DNA from: Oceaniferula spumae
Lineage (GTDB): Bacteria > Verrucomicrobiota > Verrucomicrobiia > Verrucomicrobiales > Akkermansiaceae
Length of the DNA stretch: 64,000 bases
Direction: 5' to 3'
Assembly (NCBI RefSeq): GCF_042849255.1
Contig: NZ_AP026866.1
Coordinates: 2,046,001 to 2,110,000, forward strand
A program made the position numbers and the translations under genes. Below the pieces are notes generated by a model that saw nothing but the letters and a program-made list of their open reading frames with translations, did no database searches and was not told the origin of the DNA. This document shows positions 16,072-25,929 of this stretch, piece after piece. Position 1 is the stretch's first letter; every line of letters begins with the position of its first letter.

Positions 16072-19000
16072 ATGAATAAGCGTTTTCACATACTCGTTGT
16101 CATTATTGCCGTCATAGCAGCCGCACTACTCATCATCAGCCATCGCTCAAAATCCGTCGCTTCGGCACCGGAGAAAGAGAAAACCTCTCGTATCTCAGAG
16201 CAAGCTTCGGTCACCGACTTCACTGCGGCATGGAGCAGGACTTCATCTCAGCCCTCTGTGCGCGAGACCATCATCGCCACTGCCGAACGTCACCGGACGA
16301 GATTTATCCAACTGATGAAGAGCAATCCTAGCAAGGCTCTGGCCGAGGCTCCCAGCCTGAGTGATTTTGCTGCTTTGCCCAATGAGCTGAAGCCTTATTT
16401 CCCAGCTCCGCTCAGTGGACTGGCCAATATCGACCTGATTTGGGAGACCTCCATGCTTGGTTGCTCGCATGCCGAATGCAGAACTCACGCTACTCAAGAA
16501 TCACATCAGCATCGCGTTTGTCAGCACAAGAACACCATCGAGATTCGTGGAGAAGTTTTACAGGCCTACACTGAAAGCGGGCAAGAGATGCCGGTGCTCA
16601 ATGCTTACCCAGTGAGCGGCATCCGTCTGGCTGGTCACGCAGTGATCTCAGACCGGGCCACCACGCTTCTTTCCAAATCCGATCAGGCAGCTGCGGGAGA
16701 ATTGTTCGCCGCCGGCACCAAACACAGCGACGCCGAGGGATCTGTTTCCGCTCTCGTCGCAGGGCAAGTTCATACCTTCAGCTCCGCCACTGACCTCGAA
16801 GTCATCGAGCAAACTCTGGCGGAGGCCAAAGAAGAGGCTGTAATCCGACGCCGTGCAACCGTTCGTCATCCTTACGAATGGATCGCCGGTGATACAGGTG
16901 GGGACAGCGGTGGAGGTGAAGTCCTAGACACACCCTACATGGTCAACGAAATCAATGTGCTCTTCATCCGGGTTGATTTTTCCGATTTTCCTGGAGAGCC
17001 TATTTCGAAAACGGATCTGGAAGACACTCTGACGACTGTTGACGGTCACCTGCACAATTATTCCTACGGTAACGCAGGCATCACTTTCACAGTCTCCGAC
17101 GATGTATACAGAATGCCCAGCTCGGGTGCGACTTATGCGGTGAATGGAGACAACAACGGCATCCAAAACGACGCACGTGCTCTAGCCTCCGCAGATTACA
17201 CCATCGGAAACTATGATGTCATCGCCGTGTATTTTCCGAATCTTGGTCAAGTTACCAACTCGCAGATTACATATGGCGGACGTGCATCCGTTGGCGGTTC
17301 CAACCATTGGGTAAACGGCTTCAACAGTGTGGGGATTATCGTTCACGAATTTGGTCATAACTACGGACTCAGCCATGCCAACTACCATCACCCTGAAATG
17401 GAGCTCGGCGGCACCTACCAAACGCCCGGCAGTCTGGAGTATGGTGACATATTTGATGAAATGGGCGGCGGTAGCTCGCCCGACGCACACTTCTCGCATT
17501 TGGCCAAAAATTACATGGATTGGCTGCCCGACTCGAAAGTCACCGAAGCCACCGAGTCGCAGACATTCACCATCTACCGGTTTGACCACGTCTCTGCTAT
17601 CAGCAACCCGACACTAGCTGTTAGAGTGCCCATGTCCGGGGACGACTATTTCTGGATTGGCTATCGTCAGAACTATCAGACATCATCTAACAACCTTGAT
17701 AGTGCAGCATACGTTGTTGGTGAAAACATGGCCAGTGGTCGCGAGACTTCCCTCATCGACATGACCCCTGAGTCAGAATCCTCTGAGACCGCGGACCGGA
17801 GAGATGCGGGACTGCCAGTGGGTGAAACCTACTACGATAGTAATGCCGGCGTGCGCTTCAACTGCTTGGAAAAAGGAGGCACTACCCCTAACGAATGGAT
17901 CAAAGTGCAGGTCGTATTTGACCCCCGAATTTCTCTCGCGTCCGATAACATCGCCGTCGATGAGCAAAGCGGGGTTGCGAAGATCACCGTGCAACGACGT
18001 TTCAGTAGTACCGGAGCGGTGAGCGTGGACTACGCGACAGGTAGTGGCAGCGCCACGGCCGGCAGCGATTATTTTGCCGTGTCTGGCACCCTCACCTGGG
18101 AAGATGGTGACTTGGAGGACAAAACCATTCTGGTTTCTCTGTGCCCGGATGTCATCGCCGAAGGTGTTGAAGATTTCACCCTTACGCTGAGCAACCCGAG
18201 TGGAGCAGTGATTGATGCTGGCCTAGATGTGGCCACTGTCAGCATCCTTGATGCCGGGCAACGGGTTACATCATTCACGCCTCCGTTTTTCAATGTCACG
18301 GTGGAAGCCATCGCTCCCCTCGACAACGGTCAGGTAATGGTGGGTGGCAATATTTATAACGTTTCCAATTACCCTAACATCAGCAACATCATGCGACTGA
18401 ATGCTGACGGCTCAGTGGATGAGGACTTTGTTTCAGGCAGCGGCTTTAATGGCGATGTTCTATGTATCGCCGTGCAAAGTGATGGAAAATACATTATCGG
18501 TGGAGAATTTACCAACTACAACGGATCCGCATGTGGCCGTCTGGTCCGGCTGAATTCGGATGGCAGCATGGATGAAACTTTCCTCGGCAACACGGGCACA
18601 GGAGCTGATGATCTGGTTCGCTGTCTCGCCATCGAAACTGACGGTCGGATTCTGGTTGGTGGTGATTTCAGCAACTTCAATTCATCCTCAGCCAATGGCG
18701 TGGTGAGACTCAATGCCAATGGGTCGACTGCAGGCGCTCTTGCTTCACCGTTGAATTCAGGAGCCAGTATTCGTGACCTGATTGCTGAGACTGACGGAAA
18801 GATCACACTCGGAGGCAATTTCAGTATTCCCAATACAGGAGACGGAACTCACCGAGATATAATACGCCTGAACAATGACGGCAGCCGAGACACTTCATTT
18901 CAAGTTGGCAGCGGCAGTAATGGTGGGGTTTACACGGTTGTGCGTCAGGCCGATGGTAAATATATCATCGGCGGATTTTTCACCACATATGATGGAGCAA

Positions 19001-19764
19001 CTGCTGAACGCTGTTGCAGAGTCGGTACAAACGGTGCTTTGGATACCACATTTACAGCTCCCGGGTTTACTAGCACTGTTCGTATTTTATTGAATCAAGC
19101 TAATGGCAAAACGATGGCCGGAGGATCCCAAATCATCTCTGCGATGAACCTTGAAAGAATGACTACCACGGGCTCACTCGACACCTCATTTGACCAAGGA
19201 TCCGGCCCTGGAGGAACGGTCTACGAACTGGCCCAAGGTGAGGGTGGTATCATTTGGGTGGGAGGAAATTTCTTCTCCTACGATGGTAGTTCCAGTCGTC
19301 CTATTGTCCCTATCATCGGAGGTGATTCCCCGTATGACATTTGGGCCAAGACGTGGTTCACTCCTTCCCAGTTTGCCAGCGGAGATGCTGCCGCAGACGA
19401 GGATCCTGATGGCGATGGAATGACCAACCTCGCGGAAATGGCAATGGGCACCAATCCCAATGTCGCCAATACCGATCCTGTTTTCGGTGTCTCAAAAAAC
19501 AACGGCGTCAACATCGTCGAGGACGGAGACCAAGATTATCTGCAGATCAGTTTGGACAAGACGGCCACTGTGGACGGTGTCTGGTTTGTAGCCCAGTTCA
19601 GTAGTGATCTCAACACTTGGGCACCGACGAACCCTACACCTGAGGCCAATAGCACTTACGAAGTGATTGAGAACTCCGCTACCCGTTTCACTGTGCGCGA
19701 CAAGACTCCCATTTCACCCTCGTCTCCACGTTTCGGCCGAATCATTCTCAAGCAGCCGCACTAA
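16072..19764 (+). CDS. Large secreted metallopeptidase with Calx-beta and delta-60 repeats
   Basis: A 1230-residue exported protein. The N-terminal hydrophobic segment (residues 8-24) is a signal peptide or anchor. A metzincin-type zinc motif HEFGHNYGLSH occupies residues 425-435 (H425, H429, H435 ligands; E426 catalytic), as in gametolysin-like M11 peptidases. A Calx-beta calcium-binding domain spans about 620-730 (VDEQSGVAKITVQR, GSGSATAGSDYFAVSG). About six delta-60-type repeats follow from about 755 to 1110, each with an xxDGKxxxGGxFxxxNG core. A DPDGDGMTN calcium loop and a C-terminal domain end the chain. It probably degrades protein outside the cell. A large part before the peptidase (25-280) looks like a propeptide. 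No Shine-Dalgarno is seen. Confidence 0.88.
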   Translation: MNKRFHILVVIIAVIAAALLIISHRSKSVASAPEKEKTSRISEQASVTDFTAAWSRTSSQPSVRETIIATAERHRTRFIQLMKSNPSKALAEAPSLSDFAALPNELKPYFPAPLSGLANIDLIWETSMLGCSHAECRTHATQESHQHRVCQHKNTIEIRGEVLQAYTESGQEMPVLNAYPVSGIRLAGHAVISDRATTLLSKSDQAAAGELFAAGTKHSDAEGSVSALVAGQVHTFSSATDLEVIEQTLAEAKEEAVIRRRATVRHPYEWIAGDTGGDSGGGEVLDTPYMVNEINVLFIRVDFSDFPGEPISKTDLEDTLTTVDGHLHNYSYGNAGITFTVSDDVYRMPSSGATYAVNGDNNGIQNDARALASADYTIGNYDVIAVYFPNLGQVTNSQITYGGRASVGGSNHWVNGFNSVGIIVHEFGHNYGLSHANYHHPEMELGGTYQTPGSLEYGDIFDEMGGGSSPDAHFSHLAKNYMDWLPDSKVTEATESQTFTIYRFDHVSAISNPTLAVRVPMSGDDYFWIGYRQNYQTSSNNLDSAAYVVGENMASGRETSLIDMTPESESSETADRRDAGLPVGETYYDSNAGVRFNCLEKGGTTPNEWIKVQVVFDPRISLASDNIAVDEQSGVAKITVQRRFSSTGAVSVDYATGSGSATAGSDYFAVSGTLTWEDGDLEDKTILVSLCPDVIAEGVEDFTLTLSNPSGAVIDAGLDVATVSILDAGQRVTSFTPPFFNVTVEAIAPLDNGQVMVGGNIYNVSNYPNISNIMRLNADGSVDEDFVSGSGFNGDVLCIAVQSDGKYIIGGEFTNYNGSACGRLVRLNSDGSMDETFLGNTGTGADDLVRCLAIETDGRILVGGDFSNFNSSSANGVVRLNANGSTAGALASPLNSGASIRDLIAETDGKITLGGNFSIPNTGDGTHRDIIRLNNDGSRDTSFQVGSGSNGGVYTVVRQADGKYIIGGFFTTYDGATAERCCRVGTNGALDTTFTAPGFTSTVRILLNQANGKTMAGGSQIISAMNLERMTTTGSLDTSFDQGSGPGGTVYELAQGEGGIIWVGGNFFSYDGSSSRPIVPIIGGDSPYDIWAKTWFTPSQFASGDAAADEDPDGDGMTNLAEMAMGTNPNVANTDPVFGVSKNNGVNIVEDGDQDYLQISLDKTATVDGVWFVAQFSSDLNTWAPTNPTPEANSTYEVIENSATRFTVRDKTPISPSSPRFGRIILKQPH

Positions 19765-19897
19765 TCGCGGCTATGAGTGCTTCCAGTCATACTCCTCTTC
19801 CCATTACACCTGCTCACATCCTATGGTGACAAAGATCATTGCGTGATGAACCATGTGCCTATTGCACAATGAGAGGAACTGTATTAAGCCGACTCCC

Positions 19898-21172
19898 ATG
19901 AGCGAGAAGAACACAGGCGTGACTAAGGTCGTGATCATCGGTGGAGGCTTTGCCGGGCTGGAGTGCGCCCGCAATCTGGCCAACAAGGACGGCTTCGAAG
20001 TTACCTTGCTGGACCGGACCAACCATCACCTATTCCAACCTTTACTCTACCAAGTTGCCACCGCGACCTTGGCAGCACCGGACATCGCGCGTTCTCTACG
20101 AGGCATCCTAGAGAAATCCAAAAACGTCACCGTTTTCATGGATGATATCTGTGGCATCGACATCGATGCCAAAAAGGTCAGCGGCACATCGGGCCAGGAA
20201 TATCGGTACGATACCCTAGTCGTCGCGGCAGGAGCCAAGACCGGATACTTTGGAAACAACCACTGGGAGCAGCACACTATTGGATTGAAATCTCTATCCG
20301 ATGCCTACTCAGTGCGAAAAAAAGTGCTCGAAAACCTCGAAGCCGCTGAGCGCACGGACGATCCTGCCGAACGGAAACGTCTGATGACCATCGTCATCGT
20401 AGGCGGCGGCCCCACAGGAGTTGAACTCTCCGGAGCATTTGTGGAGCTAATCAAGCGCTCAATGCGGAGGAATTTCCGCCGACTCGACGTCCATAGCCTC
20501 AAGGTCATCTTGGTGGAAGCTGGTCCACGGATTTTACCTCCTTACATCGAATCTAATTCCGCATATGCTCAAAAACGCTTGGAAAAGATCGGTGTCGATG
20601 TGCGCACCAGCACGATGGTCACCGACATCCAACCGCACACGGTGATTACGAAAGACGAGGAAATAAAATGCGGTGCCATTCTCTGGGCTGCCGGCATTGA
20701 AGCCGAGGGCATCACGGCGCACTTGCCATGCGAGCGCAACCGCGCCGGTAAGGTTACCCCTGAAGCAGATCTGTCACTGACTGGCCACCCTAACATTTTC
20801 GTTGCCGGTGACTTGGTGTTCATGAAAGACATTGCCGACAAACCCGTTCCGGGCGTAGCTCCTGCTGCGAGCCAGATGGGTAGGCACATCGCCAAGCTTC
20901 TTCTCAAGGAAAAGAAAACTGGCAACAGCAGTGATCGCCAAGGCTTCAAATACCTCGACAAGGGGTCGATGGCCATTATCGGACGCTCTCAGGCCGTGGT
21001 TGAATTTGGCAAGATGAAGCTCACCGGTTTCATTGCCTGGCTGGCATGGCTATTCATCCACATCATGTTCCTTGTGGACTTCCGTTCCAAGGTAGGCGTG
21101 TTGCTTCAGTGGTCATGGGCATATATCAGCGATGCTCCCGGTGCCCGCGTGTTCGTCAATAAAAGGAAGTAA
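19898..21172 (+). CDS. ndh: Type II NADH dehydrogenase (NDH-2)
   Basis: A single-subunit, non-proton-pumping NADH:quinone oxidoreductase on the inner face of the membrane. The FAD-binding VVIIGGGFAGLE is at residues 11-22, the NADH-binding VIVGGGPTGVELSGAF near 165, and GNIFVAGD-like NIFVAGDLVFM near 300 contacts FAD. The C-terminal FIAWLAWLFIHIMFLVDF is the membrane-attaching helix. Length (424 residues from ATG 19898) is normal. The frame opens earlier at 19853, but those residues (MCLLHNERN) lie outside the conserved N-terminus, so MSEKNTG is chosen. It ends 3 bases before the convergent esterase gene. Confidence 0.93.
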   Translation: MSEKNTGVTKVVIIGGGFAGLECARNLANKDGFEVTLLDRTNHHLFQPLLYQVATATLAAPDIARSLRGILEKSKNVTVFMDDICGIDIDAKKVSGTSGQEYRYDTLVVAAGAKTGYFGNNHWEQHTIGLKSLSDAYSVRKKVLENLEAAERTDDPAERKRLMTIVIVGGGPTGVELSGAFVELIKRSMRRNFRRLDVHSLKVILVEAGPRILPPYIESNSAYAQKRLEKIGVDVRTSTMVTDIQPHTVITKDEEIKCGAILWAAGIEAEGITAHLPCERNRAGKVTPEADLSLTGHPNIFVAGDLVFMKDIADKPVPGVAPAASQMGRHIAKLLLKEKKTGNSSDRQGFKYLDKGSMAIIGRSQAVVEFGKMKLTGFIAWLAWLFIHIMFLVDFRSKVGVLLQWSWAYISDAPGARVFVNKRK

Positions 21173-21175
21173 CAT

Positions 21176-22057
21176 TCATCGAGGAGCCAACTCGCGGTCG
21201 AGGAAATCGATCGCCTTGCCCACTGCCTGACTTTGGAAAAGGAAGGTAGTGACGTGCCCCCTGCCCTTGACCCAGTAGACTTCATGACGGATTCCATTTT
21301 TCGCTAACTCCTTCGCCATGCGGATTGTGTGTAGCGGTATCACGATGCCATCACTGGCACCGTGATAAAGAAACATTGGAGGACCATTTTTCCGGACGTT
21401 GTAAAGTGGGGATGCGGCTCGGTAGTCGTCAGGATAATCATGGATTTCACCGCGAAGGTAAACCTTCACCACATCTTCATCGGCTAACAGTGACATATCG
21501 TGCGGGGTAGCTCCTGCCACGATAGCTCCCACTTTCATACCAGTCGAAGAGTCCTGCATGCCTACGATTTCCGCCAATTGACCTCCGGCGGAGTAGCCGA
21601 ATAGCCCCACTCGCTGGAGGTCGACATTTAGTTCCTCTGCGTGATCCTGCAACCAGACCAATGCTTGACGTAAATCATCGGCTGGCTCTGGGAAAAACCA
21701 TTCAGGAATCATGCGATAGGTTACATTCATCACCAAATAACCTCTGCGAGCCAACCTTCTGGCAATCGCACTCATCTGGTAGCGATCATCGCCGAGCGCC
21801 CAACTTCCGCCATGGACTAACAAAATTGCCGGTGTTGGTTTGTCCGCCTTCGGTTTGTAAATGTTCGCAGGCAGCTTCTCTGGCCAATCGGCTGGGGTGT
21901 AGATGACGTCCTTGGTCACCTGGTAAGAATGTCTTTCACCTTGATGTTTCAAACTCAACGAAGTTCCGCAACTTGTACAGATAAGCACACAACCTAACAA
22001 AGCGACGAGCCGGTAAATTGATCGCGGCTTAGGCAATAGCTCTTCGGGATTCAGCAT
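21176..22057 (-). CDS. Lipoprotein alpha/beta hydrolase (esterase-like)
   Basis: A 293-residue alpha/beta hydrolase of the acetyl-xylan/carboxylesterase (BD-FAE, hormone-sensitive-lipase-like) type. It has the oxyanion HGGSWALGD, nucleophile GYSAGG, acid GASDGIVIP and catalytic His in GRGHVTTF. The N-terminus (IYRLVALLGCVLICTSC) is a lipoprotein signal with Cys acceptor, so it is probably anchored in a membrane facing the periplasm. ATG 22057 gives this signal; an in-frame TTG at 22093 would add 12 residues without purpose. It is divergent from the mutarotase gene. The substrate is unknown. Confidence 0.82.
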   Translation of the reverse strand: MLNPEELLPKPRSIYRLVALLGCVLICTSCGTSLSLKHQGERHSYQVTKDVIYTPADWPEKLPANIYKPKADKPTPAILLVHGGSWALGDDRYQMSAIARRLARRGYLVMNVTYRMIPEWFFPEPADDLRQALVWLQDHAEELNVDLQRVGLFGYSAGGQLAEIVGMQDSSTGMKVGAIVAGATPHDMSLLADEDVVKVYLRGEIHDYPDDYRAASPLYNVRKNGPPMFLYHGASDGIVIPLHTIRMAKELAKNGIRHEVYWVKGRGHVTTFLFQSQAVGKAIDFLDRELAPR

Positions 22058-22147
22058 CACGCTAATACCAGCAATAATTACGATTCTTGCCAAGCGCCGC
22101 CCACCTTTTTCTTGCCACTTGCCCGTTCTCCCCTACTTCTGGGTCCC

Positions 22148-23020
22148 GTGCAGACGATCAATCAGCTGGCAGAAGAATTCGAGTGCCAAAACGAAGTTTG
22201 GTTCGAGGAACTGGCCACTGGGTATCCGGTGGTGCGGATTCAAAATGCCCATGCAAAGGCAAGTATTGCACTCCACGGGGCGCACTTGATCGATTATTGT
22301 CAGACTGACGGGAAACCGCTCATCTACACCAGCAGTGCTGCGGTTTTCCGAGAGGGCAAGGCAATCAGAGGAGGCATCCCCATCTGCTGGCCATGGTTCT
22401 CCGCTCATCCAGAAAAATCACCATCCCATGGATACGCGAGGATATCGTTTTGGAGACTGGAGAATGTGGTGTGTGAGTCCAACAGAACCAGCCTAACATT
22501 TTCACTGCCAGCCAAGAATGACACGGGACTATCCGCACGTATGGAGTTTGTGATTGGGAAAACGCTGCAACTCACATTGACCACGACTAATGATGGGGAA
22601 AGCGACCTAAGCTTCAGCGAGGCGCTACACAGCTACTTCACAGTTACCGACAGCAGAAAGACCCATGTCCTCGGTCTTGACGGCTGCAGCTATATTGACA
22701 CCGTAGGAACAGAAAGCATCGGTACACAGAACGGCCCCCTCCGCTTTCCTGACGAGATCGACCAAATTTACACGACTTCCGAGGACGTCATCATTGAAGA
22801 TCTGGTGACACAACAACGTGTTCACCTCACCAAAACCAATAGTAAAAATACCATCACTTGGAACCCCGGCATCGAAAAAGGGAGTTCCATGGACGACTTG
22901 GCCAATGATGAAATCCATGACTTTGTCTGCGTAGAAGCAGGCAACGTACGCGACCACAGCATCACCATTCCCCCGGGAGAATCCCATTCAATTTCACTCA
23001 CCATATCCACCAATCCATGA
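22148..23020 (+). CDS. D-hexose-6-phosphate mutarotase (YeaD-like)
   Basis: A protein of about 290 residues from the aldose-1-epimerase superfamily, YeaD type. These enzymes interconvert the anomers of glucose-6-phosphate. The family phrases are ASIALHGAHLIDY, IRGGIPICWPWF, HGYARISFWRL, the catalytic His in EALHSYF and the catalytic Glu in FVCVEAGNV. Start is uncertain: GTG 22148 fits the family N-terminus, while TTG 22112 would add 12 residues. Its stop overlaps the start of the HAD phosphatase/mutase by 4 bases (ATGA), so the pair is translated together and probably handles sugar phosphates in one pathway. Confidence 0.85.
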   Translation: MQTINQLAEEFECQNEVWFEELATGYPVVRIQNAHAKASIALHGAHLIDYCQTDGKPLIYTSSAAVFREGKAIRGGIPICWPWFSAHPEKSPSHGYARISFWRLENVVCESNRTSLTFSLPAKNDTGLSARMEFVIGKTLQLTLTTTNDGESDLSFSEALHSYFTVTDSRKTHVLGLDGCSYIDTVGTESIGTQNGPLRFPDEIDQIYTTSEDVIIEDLVTQQRVHLTKTNSKNTITWNPGIEKGSSMDDLANDEIHDFVCVEAGNVRDHSITIPPGESHSISLTISTNP

Positions 23021-23679
23021 ATCCAGATTTCCAACAAGCACTCACTAAAGCCAAAGCCGTACTCTTCGATTTCGATGGAGTAATCCTCGACTCCGAGTGG
23101 CCGATTTATCAATCGTGGAAAAAACTCTTCGCCCGTGAGGGATTCGATCTGGCACCGGATATCTACGTCAAATGCATCGGCAGTGACTTTGATACTTGGT
23201 CACCAGAAAAATATCTGGAAGACCTCAGTGGTAGAACGTTCGACTGGAAGCAGGAAAACTCAGCACGCCAAGTGGAAATACTACGCGATCTCGAAGGCTG
23301 CCCGGCCATGCCAGGCGTCGAAGCATTCATCGAATCACTCTCGAAAAATGATGATATTTCCACAGCTGTTGTCTCCAGCTCATCACATCATTGGGTGGAT
23401 GGATGGATCGACAAACTCAATCTCACAAAACACTTTGAGACAACTGTCTGCCGCGGCGACGCCCCAAGGATCAAACCCGCACCAGACCTCTATCTTGAAG
23501 CCGCCCTTCGATTGAAGGTTGAGCCTAAAGACTGCATTGTCATCGAAGACTCGATGAACGGCATGCTCTCTGCCCATGAAGCAGGTATGAGTGTCCTAGC
23601 GGTGCCAAACAGACTAACAAGTGTACTGGATTTCAGCAATGCCAACTGGCAGGTGGAGTCACTAACAGAACTCTCTTAA
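23017..23679 (+). CDS. HAD hydrolase, beta-phosphoglucomutase/sugar phosphatase-like
   Basis: A 220-residue HAD subfamily IA protein: VLFDFDGVILDSEWP (nucleophile Asp18 and Asp20), a four-helix cap, motif II VVSSSSHHW, the Lys in RIKPAPDLYL, and motif III CIVIEDSMNGMLSAHEAGM. The pattern is that of beta-phosphoglucomutase-like and sugar-phosphate phosphatases such as YcjU and YniC. Overlap by 4 bases with the upstream mutarotase gene suggests a sugar-phosphate substrate. It is followed at once by a hairpin terminator. Confidence 0.87.
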   Translation: MNPDFQQALTKAKAVLFDFDGVILDSEWPIYQSWKKLFAREGFDLAPDIYVKCIGSDFDTWSPEKYLEDLSGRTFDWKQENSARQVEILRDLEGCPAMPGVEAFIESLSKNDDISTAVVSSSSHHWVDGWIDKLNLTKHFETTVCRGDAPRIKPAPDLYLEAALRLKVEPKDCIVIEDSMNGMLSAHEAGMSVLAVPNRLTSVLDFSNANWQVESLTELS

Positions 23680-23701
23680 ACAGCCCCTAAGTGGGTTGTT
23701 T
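23678..23701. terminator. Bidirectional hairpin terminator between convergent genes
   Basis: AAACAGCCC (23678-23686) pairs with GGGTTGTTT (23693-23701), one G-T wobble and a 6-base loop. Flanking A and T runs make it usable for the HAD gene (+) and for the CAP-domain gene (-). Confidence 0.65.
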
Positions 23702-23704
23702 AGT

Positions 23705-25834
23705 CTACGGGTTTTTAGTGATTTTGTGGCGGATAAAGATGTGGGTATTCACTCCACGAGACACGGTGAATTGATGATTTCCGCCACTTCCGGTATCAGT
23801 GATAGGATCCCAGTCGACCATATCAGTAGACCATTCCGCACCATAAGTGATTCCAGTGATACCGCTCGGCTCACTATAGCCGAAAGACACGCTACTCGCG
23901 GTGACGATTGGTTGGGGAATCGAAGTGCTCGGTGTTGAGGAAGTGGGAACAAAACCAAAGGCATATTCCACTCCATTGGAAATTCCGTCACCATCGTGAT
24001 CGCCGGAAAAGCCACCGGTGACCTGCGGATATTCGTCGATGACCCATGCATCGTAGCCGGTGGGGGCCTGTGCGGTGACGGATTTCGTGGGGCCATAGTC
24101 AAACCAGCGACAGCCAATGTTTGCCCTCACACGCATCAAATAAGTGGAGCCTTCCACTAAAGTTGACCCTGCTGTGGTGGAGTTTAATTCAAAAGAAGTA
24201 GCCGTCCCTGCAAGCTCGGTGGTGGTAATACCTGCGAGATACGTCGAATTAGTGACCGTGATATCATCAATAAAAAACCCATGACTACTGCCCGATCCTT
24301 GAGTGATACTACTGCCATTACCTTTCATAATGAAACGAATGCGAATGATTTCACCTTCATAGGCGGAGAGATTGATACTCCGGCTGATCCATGTCGGATC
24401 CCAGTTGCCACTACTCAATCCCGCTCCATTTCGACTCCAAACGTTAGTCCACGTTCCTCCTCCGTCGGTGGACACCTCTGCTTCCAGAGTAGTCGTAGTG
24501 GTAGCGAATCTGCCACGATCATAAAATTTCAGTTGGCTGCTTGATGTAGGTAAAATGTCGCGGGTAACAATAAAGGCCTGGTCCGAGAAAACTCCGCTCG
24601 GATGTGTTAGATGAAACGACTTCGAGCCAGTGCGAGCAAAACTGTTGGATCTTAAATCATAGCCAGGTGAAGTCTGATCAATGATCTGAGGCGTAGGACT
24701 ATCCTCGGCGCTCTCTGTCCACGCTGCGGCGCTGGCCGTTGACACCTGAAGTTCATATGAATCAGCTTGTTCCAGACTATTGAAAGTAAAAGTCTGCCCT
24801 GAAGTCGGAGGTGTCATTGTCCCAGTGATAGCAACCTGTTCAGACACGATGTTCGGGTTAAACAAATTGACGGTGTAGCTGTAGGTGGATGGGCCGCCAC
24901 CTCCGATACCTGATACCGTCACGGTGTATGGAGTATCTGCAATCACATCGTCAGGTATCCCAACTGGTTCCCAAACAATGGTGTTATCCCCTACTCCGGA
25001 AGCAGATCTGGAAACGATGCTCAGTGGGACATTTGAACCATTCTGGCTCATCGTTACAGAAGCGCTGGAAAAACTTGCTCCGGGATAAGACAGCGACCAC
25101 CTGTCTGGTCTCAAACTTACAGGCGAGTAGCCAGCATTCGGCCATGCCACGAAGGTTGGCGTCGGTGCGGGTTTAAAATTTCCAATCACCCACAAACTAT
25201 TCGCAGGTAGACGACTGGCATCGCCGGGAACATCGCCTGTTCCCATTTCCTGGGCACGCGAATAGAGAATCCAACGACGGTGCCCAACGATGATATTATT
25301 ATCTCCATCATCGAACATATATCGATCAATAGAAAAAGGTCCATAACTGCCTAAAGCCAAGTTTGATGCCGCAGCAGCGTTTCTTCCATTCACTGTGTAA
25401 CAAGCCCACGATGTGCCAGGATTATGACTAAGAGCCCTCTGAGCCGACATCATCAGCGCAGCTTCTTGAGCGTGGGCTGACTTAGTTGCATCAAACGAAA
25501 TATCTGCCGGGAGACCCACCAAGGCACGATAAAGGTTCACCCGCCGCAGGGTGTCATCTTTGAATGTTGGTGAGGTGGTTCCTGCGTTGCACGAGGCGTA
25601 ATTCCCCGTCCATGCAATATTAGCAGCGTAGTTCTCCGAGGCTGGGTAAACACAGTTATAGAAAGCCAAGACATCGCGGCGGTTATTGGTGTCTACGATA
25701 AACCCATCGAGCGCCGAAGCGTCATCCGTGCCTGGTTCCCATGCGTGAACCGAACTTAACAACGCCAACGCAACAACTCCCGTGAGATACGCAGCTTTAA
25801 TCCAGTTTCGAGTAAAGTGAGGTGTGTGATTCAT
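23705..25834 (-). CDS. Secreted CAP/SCP-domain protein with jelly-roll module
   Basis: A 709-residue exported protein: signal peptide ending SVHA, then a CAP (cysteine-rich secretory/SCP-like) domain at about 90-215. This shows RRVNLYRALVGLPADISFD, SAHAQEAALMMSAQRALSHN and VGHRRWIL, which fit the bacterial CAP pattern. A fibronectin-like region follows, then a concanavalin/MAM-like jelly roll with GTWTNVWSRNGAG and GFFIDDITV at about 420-560. A calcium loop GDHDGDGISNGVEYAFG and a C-terminal sandwich close the chain. CAP domains bind lipid or act in adhesion or proteolysis; which applies is unknown. It is transcribed alone toward the terminator shared with the HAD gene. Confidence 0.8.
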   Translation of the reverse strand: MNHTPHFTRNWIKAAYLTGVVALALLSSVHAWEPGTDDASALDGFIVDTNNRRDVLAFYNCVYPASENYAANIAWTGNYASCNAGTTSPTFKDDTLRRVNLYRALVGLPADISFDATKSAHAQEAALMMSAQRALSHNPGTSWACYTVNGRNAAAASNLALGSYGPFSIDRYMFDDGDNNIIVGHRRWILYSRAQEMGTGDVPGDASRLPANSLWVIGNFKPAPTPTFVAWPNAGYSPVSLRPDRWSLSYPGASFSSASVTMSQNGSNVPLSIVSRSASGVGDNTIVWEPVGIPDDVIADTPYTVTVSGIGGGGPSTYSYTVNLFNPNIVSEQVAITGTMTPPTSGQTFTFNSLEQADSYELQVSTASAAAWTESAEDSPTPQIIDQTSPGYDLRSNSFARTGSKSFHLTHPSGVFSDQAFIVTRDILPTSSSQLKFYDRGRFATTTTTLEAEVSTDGGGTWTNVWSRNGAGLSSGNWDPTWISRSINLSAYEGEIIRIRFIMKGNGSSITQGSGSSHGFFIDDITVTNSTYLAGITTTELAGTATSFELNSTTAGSTLVEGSTYLMRVRANIGCRWFDYGPTKSVTAQAPTGYDAWVIDEYPQVTGGFSGDHDGDGISNGVEYAFGFVPTSSTPSTSIPQPIVTASSVSFGYSEPSGITGITYGAEWSTDMVDWDPITDTGSGGNHQFTVSRGVNTHIFIRHKITKNP

Positions 25835-25929
25835 CCCTTTACCAATATGAACCGCGAACTAGTATCGGTCAAAGGGAATTCCGAGCCGAGAAAATGGCCT
25901 CCCCATTCGTGTGGGGAGCCATGAATTTG

